Positions 24,226-33,005 of a DNA stretch of 54,130 bases are shown in pieces (position 1 is the stretch's first letter; each line of letters opens with the position of its first letter). The DNA comes from UBA4644 sp964646225 (lineage in GTDB: Bacteria > Bacillota > Clostridia > Oscillospirales > Butyricicoccaceae). Both the position numbers and the translations under genes were made by a program. The notes under the pieces were generated by a model. That model did not search any database and was not told the origin of the DNA. It saw only the letters and a program-made list of their open reading frames with translations. Where the stretch lies: contig CAZYAD010000005.1 in the NCBI GenBank assembly GCA_964646225.1, forward strand, positions 1 to 54,130, written 5' to 3'.

Positions 24226-25298
24226 TGCTGCTGTTTGCTTTGGTTCTGGGGGCGCTGATCGCCGCCGCCCAGTACTGGTCTCTGCGCCACGCCCTGGACG
24301 GCGTGAGCCTTCATGCCGCCCCCGCCCGTCGGCTGGCGGAGCCGGGGGAGGCCGTCCCGCTGATCACCACTGTCACCAACCGCTCCCGGCGGTTTCTGCC
24401 CTTTGTCCGGGCCAGCCTTTCGGTGCCGGCGGAGCTGACCGTGCAGGATGACCGGGCACAGCTGTTCCCCCGGGGACAGAACCGCCGGGAATTGCGCACC
24501 AGTCTGTGGCTGATGCCCCGGCAGACCTGGCGGCAGGAGCTGCCGGTCTCGGTTTCCCATCGGGGCCGCTATGTGTTTTCCGAGGCCACCCTCTATGCCG
24601 GCGGCTTCCTTGGCATCGGGGAAACGCTGGAATATGTCTCCCAGTTCCAGGAGCTGGTGGTGATGCCCGCCCGCTGCGGCAGCCCCGGACTGGATGCCGT
24701 TCTGGGCGGCTTTCTGGGCGACCGGTCGGTGGACCGCTTTCTGTTGGAGGACCCGGTGCTGACCCTGGGCTTCCGGGACTACACCGGGCGGGAGCCCATG
24801 AAGTCCATTTCCTGGACACAGAGCGCCCGCACCGGTCGGCTGATGGTGAAAAATTACGATTACACGCTGGAGCTCACCGCCACCGTGCTGCTGAACATCG
24901 ACACCGAAAAAAACGAGGGCTGGCAGGAGCGGCTAGAGCGCTGCTTTTCCCTGGCCAGAACGGTCTGCGAGCAGCTGGAGGAAAAGCAGATCCCCTATTG
25001 CTTTGTCACCAATGCCGGTGCCGCAGGCGCCCGCGACCAGTGGAGCCGCGTGGGGGACGGCCTGGGCTCCGGACACCTGTCCGCCGTGCTGGAGGGACTG
25101 GGCCGTGCCACCTACGAGCCCCTGCGGCCCTTTGAGCAGACCCTGACCCGGTGCGCACAGCGCGCCGAGCAGGGACGCACCCATATCCTGATCACCCCGG
25201 AGCGGCAGGCGTCCTGGCAGGCCGCGCTGCGTCAGCTGGAGCAGCTCACCGGCAGCCGGGCGCTGATCTTTACGGCAGAGGAGGCGACCGAGCTGTGA
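24225..25298 (+). CDS. DUF58 domain protein (VWA-like)
   Basis: 357 residues. N-terminal hydrophobic segment (LLFALVLGALIAAAQYWSL), a beta-rich region, then the DUF58 signature FRDYTGREPMKSISWTQSAR at about 185-204. Starts by a one-base overlap with the moxR stop. Always paired with MoxR ATPases; the VWA-like half may be the MoxR client or adaptor. It ends by overlapping the next gene (GTGA). Confidence 0.9.
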   Translation: MLLFALVLGALIAAAQYWSLRHALDGVSLHAAPARRLAEPGEAVPLITTVTNRSRRFLPFVRASLSVPAELTVQDDRAQLFPRGQNRRELRTSLWLMPRQTWRQELPVSVSHRGRYVFSEATLYAGGFLGIGETLEYVSQFQELVVMPARCGSPGLDAVLGGFLGDRSVDRFLLEDPVLTLGFRDYTGREPMKSISWTQSARTGRLMVKNYDYTLELTATVLLNIDTEKNEGWQERLERCFSLARTVCEQLEEKQIPYCFVTNAGAAGARDQWSRVGDGLGSGHLSAVLEGLGRATYEPLRPFEQTLTRCAQRAEQGRTHILITPERQASWQAALRQLEQLTGSRALIFTAEEATEL

Positions 25299-26515
25299 CA
25301 CTGGCCTTTTTTCTGAAGATCCTCAACGATCTGTGCTTTTACAGCGGCATCGTGGCCCTGTTCGGCAGCTATTACGGGCTGGAAAGCTCCCTGCTGCCCC
25401 AGCTGGCGCTGCTGGCGCTGGCTGCGGCTCTGAGCCGTCTTCTGTGGGAAAAGCGGCCCGTCCTGCGGCTGCTGCCCCTGCTTCTGCTGCTTCCGGCGCT
25501 GCTGCTGCCCTGTGAAACGGCGGGGCGCGTTCTGCTGCTGCCCCCGGTGCTCTATGTGCTGTGGATGGTGGCGGGCAGCCGCTTTTCGCTGGGCTATTAC
25601 GCCGCCGCCGACCTGTTTTTACTGGAGCTCAAGCTGCTGCCCGTGCCGCTGGTGCTGATGCTGGCCCTGAGCCAGCTGTCCATGGTAGAACGCTATTCCC
25701 TGCCCTATGTGCTGGTGCTGGTTCTGGGCTCCATCCTGCTTCTGCGGATGCTTCGTCACGATGAGGAGACCCTTCGGCAGCCCCGCTTCCGCCTGATGAA
25801 CCTGCTGAGTCTGGCGGCCCTCTGCCTGCTGGGTCTGCTTTTGGGCAGCGCCTGGTTCCGGGGTGCCGTTCTCTGGGTGCTGGGCAGGCTGTGGGATGTG
25901 ATCTCCATCCCCATTGCCTGGGTGGTGGGCGCTTTTGGCGCACTGCTGGCAGTGACGGTGGGCAATCTGCTGTCCGCCCTGTTCAAAAACGGCGACCCGG
26001 AGACCATGAAGGAAATTCTGGAGCACATGGAAAGCGGTCAGCAGGAGACCCAGAACTCCCTGGAGCAGGCGGCGACCCAGACCGAAAGCGCCGACCCCAT
26101 GGTGCGGACGCTGCTTCTGCTGGCGCTGCTGGCCCTGCTCTCCTTCTTCCTGTTCCGCGCCCTGCGCAGCCGCGGCGACCGGGAAACGCCCCCCGCCGGG
26201 GTGCAGTCCCGCCTCAGCGCCCAGCCACTGCCCCCCGGCGAAAAGCCCCTTTCCCGCCTGAACGCCCGCACCCCCGCGCAGCAGGTGCGCTACCGCTACC
26301 GGCAGCTGCTGCTCCATGCCCGGCAGGAGGGCGCACAGATCAGCGGCCTCCAGACCTCCCGGCAGCAGACCGGCGCGGCAGAGGAGGTCTGCCCCGACCG
26401 TGAAGCGCTGGATCGGCTGCGGCAGCTGTATCTTCCCGCCCGCTATGCTGACCAGGCCACCGGCGCCGATGCCCGGGAGGCCCGGGAGCTGGTGAAACGG
26501 CTGAAAAAGCAGTGA
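25295..26515 (+). CDS. Membrane protein with C-terminal DUF4129
   Basis: 406 residues from GTG 25295, overlapping the DUF58 stop by 4 bp and preceded by GAGGAGG. About seven hydrophobic segments in the first 250 residues (LLALAAALSRLLWE, VLMLALSQLSM, LSLAALCLLGLLLGSA), one more at about 290, then a cytosolic DUF4129-like region with RYRYRQLLLHARQ. It resembles the transglutaminase-like membrane partner of MoxR-DUF58 modules, but I see no Cys-His-Asp transglutaminase core, so only the membrane scaffold and DUF4129 tail remain. Confidence 0.75.
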   Translation: MTLAFFLKILNDLCFYSGIVALFGSYYGLESSLLPQLALLALAAALSRLLWEKRPVLRLLPLLLLLPALLLPCETAGRVLLLPPVLYVLWMVAGSRFSLGYYAAADLFLLELKLLPVPLVLMLALSQLSMVERYSLPYVLVLVLGSILLLRMLRHDEETLRQPRFRLMNLLSLAALCLLGLLLGSAWFRGAVLWVLGRLWDVISIPIAWVVGAFGALLAVTVGNLLSALFKNGDPETMKEILEHMESGQQETQNSLEQAATQTESADPMVRTLLLLALLALLSFFLFRALRSRGDRETPPAGVQSRLSAQPLPPGEKPLSRLNARTPAQQVRYRYRQLLLHARQEGAQISGLQTSRQQTGAAEEVCPDREALDRLRQLYLPARYADQATGADAREARELVKRLKKQ

Positions 26516-26550
26516 CCCGTCGGATTTTCCGCGGATACCGGCGATTTTTC

Positions 26551-26579
26551 TTTACTTTTCGGGCTGCTGCCTGTATAGT
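26551..26579 (+). promoter_or_regulatory. Promoter of the racemase-like gene
   Basis: TTTACT (26551-26556), 17-bp spacer, TATAGT (26574-26579) with TG one base upstream. About 40 bp before the ATG. It lies just after the DUF4129 stop with no hairpin between. Confidence 0.65.
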
Positions 26580-26618
26580 AGAAGCGTTCTGAAACAATTT
26601 GCAAAGGAGCCTGTGACC

Positions 26619-27320
26619 ATGAAAAAGACCATTGGTATTTTAGGCGGTATGGGGCCGCTGGCCACCGCCGACCTGTTCAAAAAGATCGTGCTGATGACCC
26701 GTGCCGGCTCGGACAACGAGCACATCCGCATCTATATCGACAACAACGCCCAGATCCCCGACCGCACCGGCGCCATCCTCAACGGCGGGCCCGACCCCGT
26801 GCCCGAGATGAGCTCTGCCCTCAAGCACCTGGAGGCCTGCGGTGCCGACTGCATCATCATGCCCTGCAACACTGCCCACTATTTCCTGCCCCGTTTGCAG
26901 GAGCAGACCTCCATCCCCTTCATCTCCATTCTGGAATCCACCGCAAAGGCCTGCGCCCGGCAGTTCCCCGGAAAGACGGCCTGCGTGCTGGCCACCCGCG
27001 GCACCCTGGCCTCCGGCCTGTATGACCGTTCGCTGGAGAAGGAGGGCGTTTCCTGCATCCTGCCCGACGAGCAGCAGCGGGATGTGCTGATGTATGCCAT
27101 CTACGACTGCGTCAAGGGCGGCAAGCCGCTGGAGACCGTGCGCCAGCCCATGGAGCAGCTGCTGCGGGATCTGTCCGCCCGGGGCGCGGACTACTTCATT
27201 CTGGGCTGCACCGAGCTGCCCGTGGTAGCCGAGGAGCTCAAACTGCCCGGCGCATTCATCGACCCCACCGCCGAGCTGGCAAAGGCGGCCATCCTGTTCT
27301 GCGGCTACGAGCTGAAGTGA
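26619..27320 (+). CDS. Aspartate/glutamate racemase family protein
   Basis: 233 residues from ATG 26619, 9 nt after AAAGGAG (a GTG two codons earlier is too close to the site). MKKTIGILGGMGPLATADLF is the YgeA/RacX-type N-terminus; both catalytic cysteines are present in IIMPCNTAHYF and ILGCTELPVVAEE. PLP-independent racemase of aspartate, glutamate or broader amino acids; D-amino acids would feed the cell wall. YgeA-like enzymes differ in specificity, so the substrate is not assigned. Confidence 0.88.
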   Translation: MKKTIGILGGMGPLATADLFKKIVLMTRAGSDNEHIRIYIDNNAQIPDRTGAILNGGPDPVPEMSSALKHLEACGADCIIMPCNTAHYFLPRLQEQTSIPFISILESTAKACARQFPGKTACVLATRGTLASGLYDRSLEKEGVSCILPDEQQRDVLMYAIYDCVKGGKPLETVRQPMEQLLRDLSARGADYFILGCTELPVVAEELKLPGAFIDPTAELAKAAILFCGYELK

Positions 27321-27426
27321 TCCGGGATGTTCCGCAAATGTAAGCCGGTGGCGCCTCAGCTGCGTCCGCCCCCTGACTTTTTCGCACTTTGAAAAATCCA
27401 TACAATCAAGAAAGTGAGAAAAAAGA

Positions 27427-28350
27427 ATGTGGTTTTGGCTTGCGCTGGCCGCCCTGCTTTGCTGGAGCGGCTCTGATCTGTTTTCAAAAATCGGCTGCCG
27501 GGATGGCAGCGACAAATACGGCCATCTGAAGATGGTGATGGCGGTGGGCGTGGTTATGGGCCTGCATGCCTGCTGGGAGATCTTCGTGGGCGGCACGGAG
27601 ATCAATCTGGATATTCTCCTGACCTATCTGCCGGTATCGCTGCTGTATATTCTGTCCATGGCCATGGGCTATCTGGGCCTGCGGTATATCGAGCTTTCCA
27701 TCTCCTCCCCCATCTGCAACGCCTCCGGCGCACTGGTGGCCCTGCTGGCGATCCTGACTCTGGGCGATCGTTACCCCACCCCCGTGCTGCTGGCCATCGG
27801 GCTGGTGTGCCTGGCGGTGATCGGTCTGGGCGTGGTGGAATATCAGGAGGACGACGAGGCCCGTGCCGCCCGGCAGGAGGTCGGCAACTTCAGATATTCC
27901 AAGAGCTGGCTGGCGCTGGCGCTGCCGGTGGCCTACTGCGTGCTGGACGCCGCCGGTACCTTTGCCGACAGTCTGGTGCTGGATAAGCTCAGTTTGACCT
28001 ATGCCGACTACGAGGCCAGCGCCAATGTGGCCTATGAGCTGACCTTTCTGCTGGCAGGCCTGATCTGCTTCCTGTATGTGGTGGTGTGGAAAAAGGATCG
28101 TCTCGTCCCCAAAATGGAAGCGCCAAAGTACATCGGTGCCTGCTTCGAGACGGTTGGCCAGTTCGCTTATATCTATGCCATTGCGGACACTGCCCATCTG
28201 GCCATGTCCGCACCCATGATCTCGGCCTATTGCGCCGCGTCGGTGCTGTGGAGCCGCCTGTTCCTCAGGGAAAAGCTCAGCTGGAAGCATTATCTGTGCA
28301 TCCTGTTGGCGGTCATCGGTATCGTCATCATGGGCGTTTTTGATGTCTGA
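27427..28350 (+). CDS. EamA/DMT-type transporter
   Basis: 307 residues with ten predicted membrane helices in two EamA repeats. It begins MWFWLALAALLCWSGSDLFS, with SMAMGYLGLRYIELSISSPI in the first repeat and the terminal helix HYLCILLAVIGIVIMGVFDV. Drug/metabolite superfamily efflux or exchange of small organic solutes; substrate unknown. It follows the racemase by 106 bp without a terminator. The ribosome binding site is poor (GTGAGAAAAAAGA before ATG). Confidence 0.8.
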   Translation: MWFWLALAALLCWSGSDLFSKIGCRDGSDKYGHLKMVMAVGVVMGLHACWEIFVGGTEINLDILLTYLPVSLLYILSMAMGYLGLRYIELSISSPICNASGALVALLAILTLGDRYPTPVLLAIGLVCLAVIGLGVVEYQEDDEARAARQEVGNFRYSKSWLALALPVAYCVLDAAGTFADSLVLDKLSLTYADYEASANVAYELTFLLAGLICFLYVVVWKKDRLVPKMEAPKYIGACFETVGQFAYIYAIADTAHLAMSAPMISAYCAASVLWSRLFLREKLSWKHYLCILLAVIGIVIMGVFDV

Positions 28351-28363
28351 TCTCTCAAGCCCA

Positions 28364-28397
28364 AAAGGCCCGGAACTTCCGTTCCGGGCCTTTCCTT
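28364..28397. terminator. Bidirectional terminator between the EamA gene and glmS
   Basis: Perfect 13-bp stem (arms 28364-28376 and 28381-28393, loop TTCC) between convergent genes, with T-rich flank on the plus side (TTTCCTTTT) and TTTTGG on the minus side. It ends four bases before the glmS stop codon. Confidence 0.9.
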
Positions 28398-30227
28398 TTA
28401 CTCCACTGTGACGCTTTTCGCCAGATTTCGCGGCTGATCCACATCACAGCCCCGCAGCACCGCCACATCATAAGCCAGCAGCTGGGTGGGCAGCACCGAA
28501 AGCGACGGGCTGAACACCGCCGGGCAGTGCGGCAGTACCACACAGGCATCGCACACCTCCGCCGCCGCCTGTCCGGCCACGCAGCCGGTGATCAGCAGCA
28601 CCTCGGCGCCCCGGGCCCTGACCGCCCTGATGTTGGACAGCATCTTGTCCCACAATGCCGGGTCACAGGCCAGCGCCACCACCGGCGTTCCCGGCTCGAT
28701 CAACGAGATTGTCCCGTGCTTCAGCTCACCGGCAGCATAGGCCTCGCTGTGGATGTAGGAGATCTCCTTCAGCTTGAGGGACGCCTCCCGGCAGGCAGCC
28801 CAGTCGGCTCCCCGGCCGATGAAAAAGGCACTGCTGCACTCGACATAGCGCGGGGCCAGCTGCTGTATCTGCGGATAGCAGCCCAGCACCTGCTCCATCT
28901 GCTCCGGCAGGGCCGCCACCGCCCCGCACAGCTCCCGGGCGCGGGCCTCTGTCAGCACCTCCCGTGCCAGACCCGTACGGATGGCGATAAGATACAGCAA
29001 CGCCAGCTGTGCCGAATAGGCTTTTGTTGTGGCCACAGCGATCTCCGGCCCGGCATGGGTGTACAGCACGCAGTCGGCCTCCCGCGCAGCGGTGGAGGAC
29101 AGCACATTGACCACCGCCACGGTGACCGCGCCCTTGCGCTTTGCCTCCCGCAGGGCAGCCAGCGTATCGGCGGTCTCACCCGACTGACTGATGGCGATGC
29201 ACAGATCCTCCGGTCCCAGAATGGGGTCGCCGTAGCGGAACTCCGAGGCGACCTGTGCCGCAACGGGCACCCGCGCCAGCTGCTCCAGCGCCTGCTTTCC
29301 CACCAGCCCGGCGTGCAGCGCACTGCCGCAGGCGGTGATGTGGATGCTCCTTGCCCGGCGCAGCACCTCATCCGTCAGTCCTTCGGGCGAAAGCAGCGGC
29401 AGGCCGTCCCGCAGCCGGGGCATCACGGTATCCCGCACAGCTCTGGGCTGCTCCAGCATCTCCTTCATCATAAAGTGCCGGTATCCGCCCTTTTCGGCGG
29501 CCGAAAGCTCCCAGACGGCGGTCTCCACCACAGGCTCCACCGGTACGCCCCGGTCATCCCACACCTGCACTCCGTCGGCGGTGACCCGTGCCAGCTGCCC
29601 GTCCCGCAGGACGATATACCGTCGGGTGCATGCCAGAATGGCCGGGATATCCGAGGCAACAAGGGCTTCGCCCTCTCCCACACCGATGATCAGAGGATTG
29701 TCCCGCCGGGCGCAGAGGATCTCCTCCGGCGCGTCGGCAGACAGCACCGCCAGAGCATAGGAGCCCCGCAGCTGCTCTACCGTCTCCCGCAGCGCCCGCA
29801 CCCGGTCGCCGTAGTCATGGAGCTGTAACAAATGGGCCGCCACCTCGCTGTCGGTCTGACTGCGGAGCGAAATCCCCTCAGCCTTCAGCTGCTCCCGCAG
29901 CTCCCGGTAATTTTCGATGATGCCGTTGTGTACCAGGGCGAAGCGTCCGTTTGCGCTCACATGGGGATGGGCATTGCAGTCGGAGGGCTCCCCGTGGGTC
30001 GCCCAGCGGGTGTGTCCGATGCCGCAGCAGGCGTTCAGCGGTGGCTCTTCCTTCAGTCGCAGTTCCAGCTCCCGGACGCGTCCGCGGGTCTTGATCACCC
30101 GCAGGCCGTTTCCCTCCGGCAGCGCCACCCCGGCCGAATCATAGCCGCGATACTCCAGCCTGTGCAGGCCCTGCAGCAGCATGGGCAGTGCCTGTCGCTT
30201 TCCCACATAGCCAACGATTCCACACAT
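28398..30227 (-). CDS. glmS: Glutamine-fructose-6-phosphate aminotransferase
   Basis: 609 residues. N-terminal nucleophile Cys2 in MCGIVGYVGKRQALPML, class II amidotransferase domain with THGEPSDCNAHPH, then two SIS isomerase domains (CGSALHAGLVGKQALEQLA and SISQSGETADTLAALREA) and a C-terminal DQPRNLAKSVTVE. It makes glucosamine-6-phosphate from fructose-6-phosphate and glutamine, the entry to amino-sugar and murein synthesis. The mRNA leader contains a glmS ribozyme (30268-30436), so glucosamine-6-phosphate should trigger cleavage. glmM lies upstream. Confidence 0.97.
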   Translation of the reverse strand: MCGIVGYVGKRQALPMLLQGLHRLEYRGYDSAGVALPEGNGLRVIKTRGRVRELELRLKEEPPLNACCGIGHTRWATHGEPSDCNAHPHVSANGRFALVHNGIIENYRELREQLKAEGISLRSQTDSEVAAHLLQLHDYGDRVRALRETVEQLRGSYALAVLSADAPEEILCARRDNPLIIGVGEGEALVASDIPAILACTRRYIVLRDGQLARVTADGVQVWDDRGVPVEPVVETAVWELSAAEKGGYRHFMMKEMLEQPRAVRDTVMPRLRDGLPLLSPEGLTDEVLRRARSIHITACGSALHAGLVGKQALEQLARVPVAAQVASEFRYGDPILGPEDLCIAISQSGETADTLAALREAKRKGAVTVAVVNVLSSTAAREADCVLYTHAGPEIAVATTKAYSAQLALLYLIAIRTGLAREVLTEARARELCGAVAALPEQMEQVLGCYPQIQQLAPRYVECSSAFFIGRGADWAACREASLKLKEISYIHSEAYAAGELKHGTISLIEPGTPVVALACDPALWDKMLSNIRAVRARGAEVLLITGCVAGQAAAEVCDACVVLPHCPAVFSPSLSVLPTQLLAYDVAVLRGCDVDQPRNLAKSVTVE

Positions 30228-30267
30228 ATATTCAATTTTACTCCTTTTATATCCGAAAAAACAAATC

Positions 30268-30436
30268 TGCCTTCCTGCCGCATGAGTCCGCCCTCTGTCC
30301 CATCGGTCACCCCACGGTTTTGCTGCGGCTCTTCGCCCTGCGGCGGGGACGGGAGGTATCCGCCGAACCCTTCGATTTTCGCGCTTCCGCGCAGCCTCCC
30401 CCTCGTCAGCTGGCCCGCCCGGCCAGCTCCGGCGCT
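30268..30436 (-). ncRNA. glmS ribozyme (self-cleaving riboswitch)
   Basis: Minus-strand leader of glmS matching the ribozyme core block by block: cleavage site A|GCGCC (between 30436 and 30435), P1/P2.1 arms AGCTGGCC / GGCCAGCT with loop GGGC, the conserved CTGACGAGG, core TTCGGCGGATACCTCCCG (30350-30367), then AAAACC and GGGACAGAG joining the P3-P4 region, ending about 40 nt before the glmS ATG. Glucosamine-6-phosphate acts as catalytic cofactor and the cleaved mRNA is degraded. The 3-prime boundary is approximate. Confidence 0.93.
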
Positions 30437-30474
30437 TTATGTGTCTGCCCTCCCTTCACAGCTTCTCTCTATCG

Positions 30475-30507
30475 AAAACGGAGGAGAGGGGCGTTCCCTC
30501 TCCTCCG
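30475..30507 (-). terminator. Terminator-like hairpin after glmM
   Basis: 12-bp perfect stem (arms 30479-30490 and 30496-30507, loop GCGTT on the plus strand) followed by only four T (30475-30478) on the minus strand. It sits 18 bp past the glmM stop. No clear promoter is visible in the 40 bp between it and the ribozyme, so partial read-through into glmS is likely. Confidence 0.7.
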
Positions 30508-30524
30508 GGATTTGCTCGTTTCCG

Positions 30525-31874
30525 TTACAGCTGCTCCACCGCGCTCTGCACCACCTGTGCGGCTTTTTTTGCCAGCTGCTCCACCAGCGCGGGGTCGCGG
30601 CCCTCCACCATCACCCGCACCTTGGGCTCGGTGCCGGAGGGACGGATCACCACCCGACCCGCGCCGTTGAAGGCATCACGGATCTCCTCGCCCACAGCCA
30701 CCACCTGAGGCAGCTGAGCCACCCGGCCCTTGACGGTGTTGGGCGCGGCCACATTGATGGAGATCTGGGGGAAGGACTCGATCATCCCGTTGAGCTGCGA
30801 TGCCGTCTTTCCGCTCTGCTTCATGGCGCACAGCAGCTGCACGGCGGTGAGCTGTCCGTCACCGGTGGTGGCGAAGTCCGACAGGATCACATGGCCCGAC
30901 TGCTCGCCGCCGATGTTCCAGCCCTGCTCCCGCATCCGCTCCAGGACATAGCGGTCGCCCACCTGGGTGCTCTGTACCGGGATGCCCCGCTCCTCCAGAA
31001 AGGCGTGCAGACCCAGATTGGTGAGGATGGTCCCCACCACGCCGCCCTTGAGACGGCCGCAGGCTTTCAGATGCTCCGCCAGAATGCCGATGATATGGTC
31101 GCCGTCCATGACGGCGCCGGTCTCGTCCACCAGCAGGCAGCGGTCGGCGTCTCCGTCAAAGGCGCAGCCAACGGCAAAGCGGCCAGTGCGCATCAGCTCC
31201 TGCAGGCCCTCCAGATGGGTGGAGCCGCAGTGCTCGTTGATGTTGACGCCGTCGGGCCGGGCGTTGATGATGACGGCATCGGCCCCCATGGCCCGGAACA
31301 GCTGCTCCGCCGTGGCCGAGGCCGCGCCGTTGGCGCAGTCCACCGCCACCCGCAGCCCCACCAGGCGGCAGGGCGCAGTGTCCGCAATATGCCGGACATA
31401 GGCCTCGGAGGGTGTCCCGTCATAGGGCCGCACCTGCCCCAGCTCCGCGCCGGTGCGCACCTTCCCCGTGGGGGCGTCGATCAGCGCCTCGATGCGGGCC
31501 TCCTGCCCGTCTGTGAGTTTGTAGCCCTCGCCGCCAAAGATCTTGATGCCGTTGTCGGCAAAGGGATTGTGGCTGGCCGAGATGACGATGCCGGCGTCCG
31601 CCTCCTGGCTGTGGGCGGTGTGCCACGCCACGGCGGGGGTGGGCATCACGCCCAGTGTGGTGACATCGGCCCCTGCGTTGCACAGGCCGGCCGTCAGGGC
31701 GGCCTCCAGCATTCCGCCGGAAATGCGGGTGTCCCGGCCGATGAAGACCAGCGGCCGGCGGCCGGTCTGCTCCCCCAGCAGCGTGCCGAGGGCATAGCCC
31801 GTGCGGTAGGCCAGCTCAAAGGTCAGCTCCTCGTTGGCCTTGCCGCGAATACCGTCTGTGCCGAAATATTTCAT
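30525..31874 (-). CDS. glmM: Phosphoglucosamine mutase
   Basis: 449 residues. MKYFGTDGIRGKANEELTFE N-terminus, phosphoserine loop GIVISASHNPFADNGIKIFG, metal-binding FDGDADRCLLVDE and phosphate-binding RPSGTEPKVRVMVEG. It interconverts glucosamine-6- and glucosamine-1-phosphate, the step after GlmS. Adjacent glmM and glmS with the ribozyme between them place the supply of UDP-GlcNAc, MurA's substrate, in one locus. 84 bp separate it from ruvB. Confidence 0.96.
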   Translation of the reverse strand: MKYFGTDGIRGKANEELTFELAYRTGYALGTLLGEQTGRRPLVFIGRDTRISGGMLEAALTAGLCNAGADVTTLGVMPTPAVAWHTAHSQEADAGIVISASHNPFADNGIKIFGGEGYKLTDGQEARIEALIDAPTGKVRTGAELGQVRPYDGTPSEAYVRHIADTAPCRLVGLRVAVDCANGAASATAEQLFRAMGADAVIINARPDGVNINEHCGSTHLEGLQELMRTGRFAVGCAFDGDADRCLLVDETGAVMDGDHIIGILAEHLKACGRLKGGVVGTILTNLGLHAFLEERGIPVQSTQVGDRYVLERMREQGWNIGGEQSGHVILSDFATTGDGQLTAVQLLCAMKQSGKTASQLNGMIESFPQISINVAAPNTVKGRVAQLPQVVAVGEEIRDAFNGAGRVVIRPSGTEPKVRVMVEGRDPALVEQLAKKAAQVVQSAVEQL

Positions 31875-31958
31875 AGTCAGTTACCTCTTTTCGTTTTTTC
31901 CGATCGCTGTGCGATCCGTTTGTGCGATGCTCCCGGGCTTGTCGCCTCGCCCCCGTCC

Positions 31959-32993
31959 TTACAGCTCCAGCTGCCCCTGAAAGGGAATCCCCAGATGCTC
32001 ATAGGCCCGTTGGGTGACGCACCGTCCCCGGGGCGTCCGGTTCAAAAAGCCGATCTGCAGCAGATAAGGCTCATAGACATCCTCCAGCGTGACGCTTTCC
32101 TCGCCGATGGTGGCTGCCAATGTCTCCAGCCCCACCGGCCCGCCCCGGAAATTGCGGATAATGCTCTCCAGCATCCGCCTGTCGGTGCGATCCAGCCCCA
32201 GCCCGTCGATCTCCAGCGCCGACAGGGCCACATCGGCCATATGCCGATCCACCCGTCCGCTGCCCTTGACCTGGGCAAAATCCCGCACCCGTTTGAGGAT
32301 GCGGTTGGCGATACGGGGCGTCCCCCGGGAGCGACGGGCGATCTCCAGCGCGCCGGAGGGCTCGATTTCCACCCCCAGGATGCCCGCCGTGCGGGTGACG
32401 ATGGCCTGCAGCTCCTCCGGCTGATACAGCTCCAGCCGCAGCTGCACGCCAAAGCGATCCCGCAGGGGCGAGGACAGCTGCCCCGCCCGGGTGGTGGCCC
32501 CGATCAGGGTGAACCGGGGCAGATCCAGCCGGATGGAGCGGGCCGCCGGGCCCTTTCCTATGATGATATCCAGTGCAAAATCCTCCATGGCGGGATACAG
32601 CACCTCCTCCACACTGCGGTTGAGACGGTGGATCTCGTCAATGAACAGCACATCGTTCTCATTGAGATTGGTCAGCAGCGCCGCCAGATCCCCGGCCTTT
32701 TCGATCGCCGGGCCGGAGGTGATGCGGATATTGACCCCCATCTCGTTGGCGATGATGCCCGCCAGGGTGGTCTTGCCCAGACCGGGCGGGCCGTATAGCA
32801 GCACATGATCCAGCGGCTCAGCCCGCAGCCGGGCTGCCGAGATATAGATCTGCAGGTTTTCCTTGGCCTTTTCCTGGCCGGTATATTCCCGCAGCAGCCG
32901 AGGCCGCAGAGAGCCCTCCTGCTCGTCATCGTGGGTCAATGCAGAGGAAACGATGCGCTCCTCCTCCATGGCTTCGCCGAATTCGATGGCCAT
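31959..32993 (-). CDS. ruvB: Holliday junction branch migration helicase RuvB
   Basis: 344 residues. AAA+ with Walker A YGPPGLGKTTLA (68-75 core), Walker B VLFIDEIHRLN, arginine-finger region GATTRAGQLSSPLRDRFG and a winged-helix tail with NRTPRGRCVTQRAYEHLG. Hexameric motor that drives branch migration together with RuvA, encoded 12 bp upstream. The N-terminal extension (MAIEFGEAMEEERIVSSALT) is normal. Confidence 0.97.
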   Translation of the reverse strand: MAIEFGEAMEEERIVSSALTHDDEQEGSLRPRLLREYTGQEKAKENLQIYISAARLRAEPLDHVLLYGPPGLGKTTLAGIIANEMGVNIRITSGPAIEKAGDLAALLTNLNENDVLFIDEIHRLNRSVEEVLYPAMEDFALDIIIGKGPAARSIRLDLPRFTLIGATTRAGQLSSPLRDRFGVQLRLELYQPEELQAIVTRTAGILGVEIEPSGALEIARRSRGTPRIANRILKRVRDFAQVKGSGRVDRHMADVALSALEIDGLGLDRTDRRMLESIIRNFRGGPVGLETLAATIGEESVTLEDVYEPYLLQIGFLNRTPRGRCVTQRAYEHLGIPFQGQLEL

Positions 32994-33005
32994 GCTCCCA
33001 CCTCC

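Noticed and set aside
29832..32798. 988-codon plus-strand open frame antisense to glmS, glmM and ruvB
   Set aside because: It also crosses the glmS ribozyme and its translation has no domain signal.
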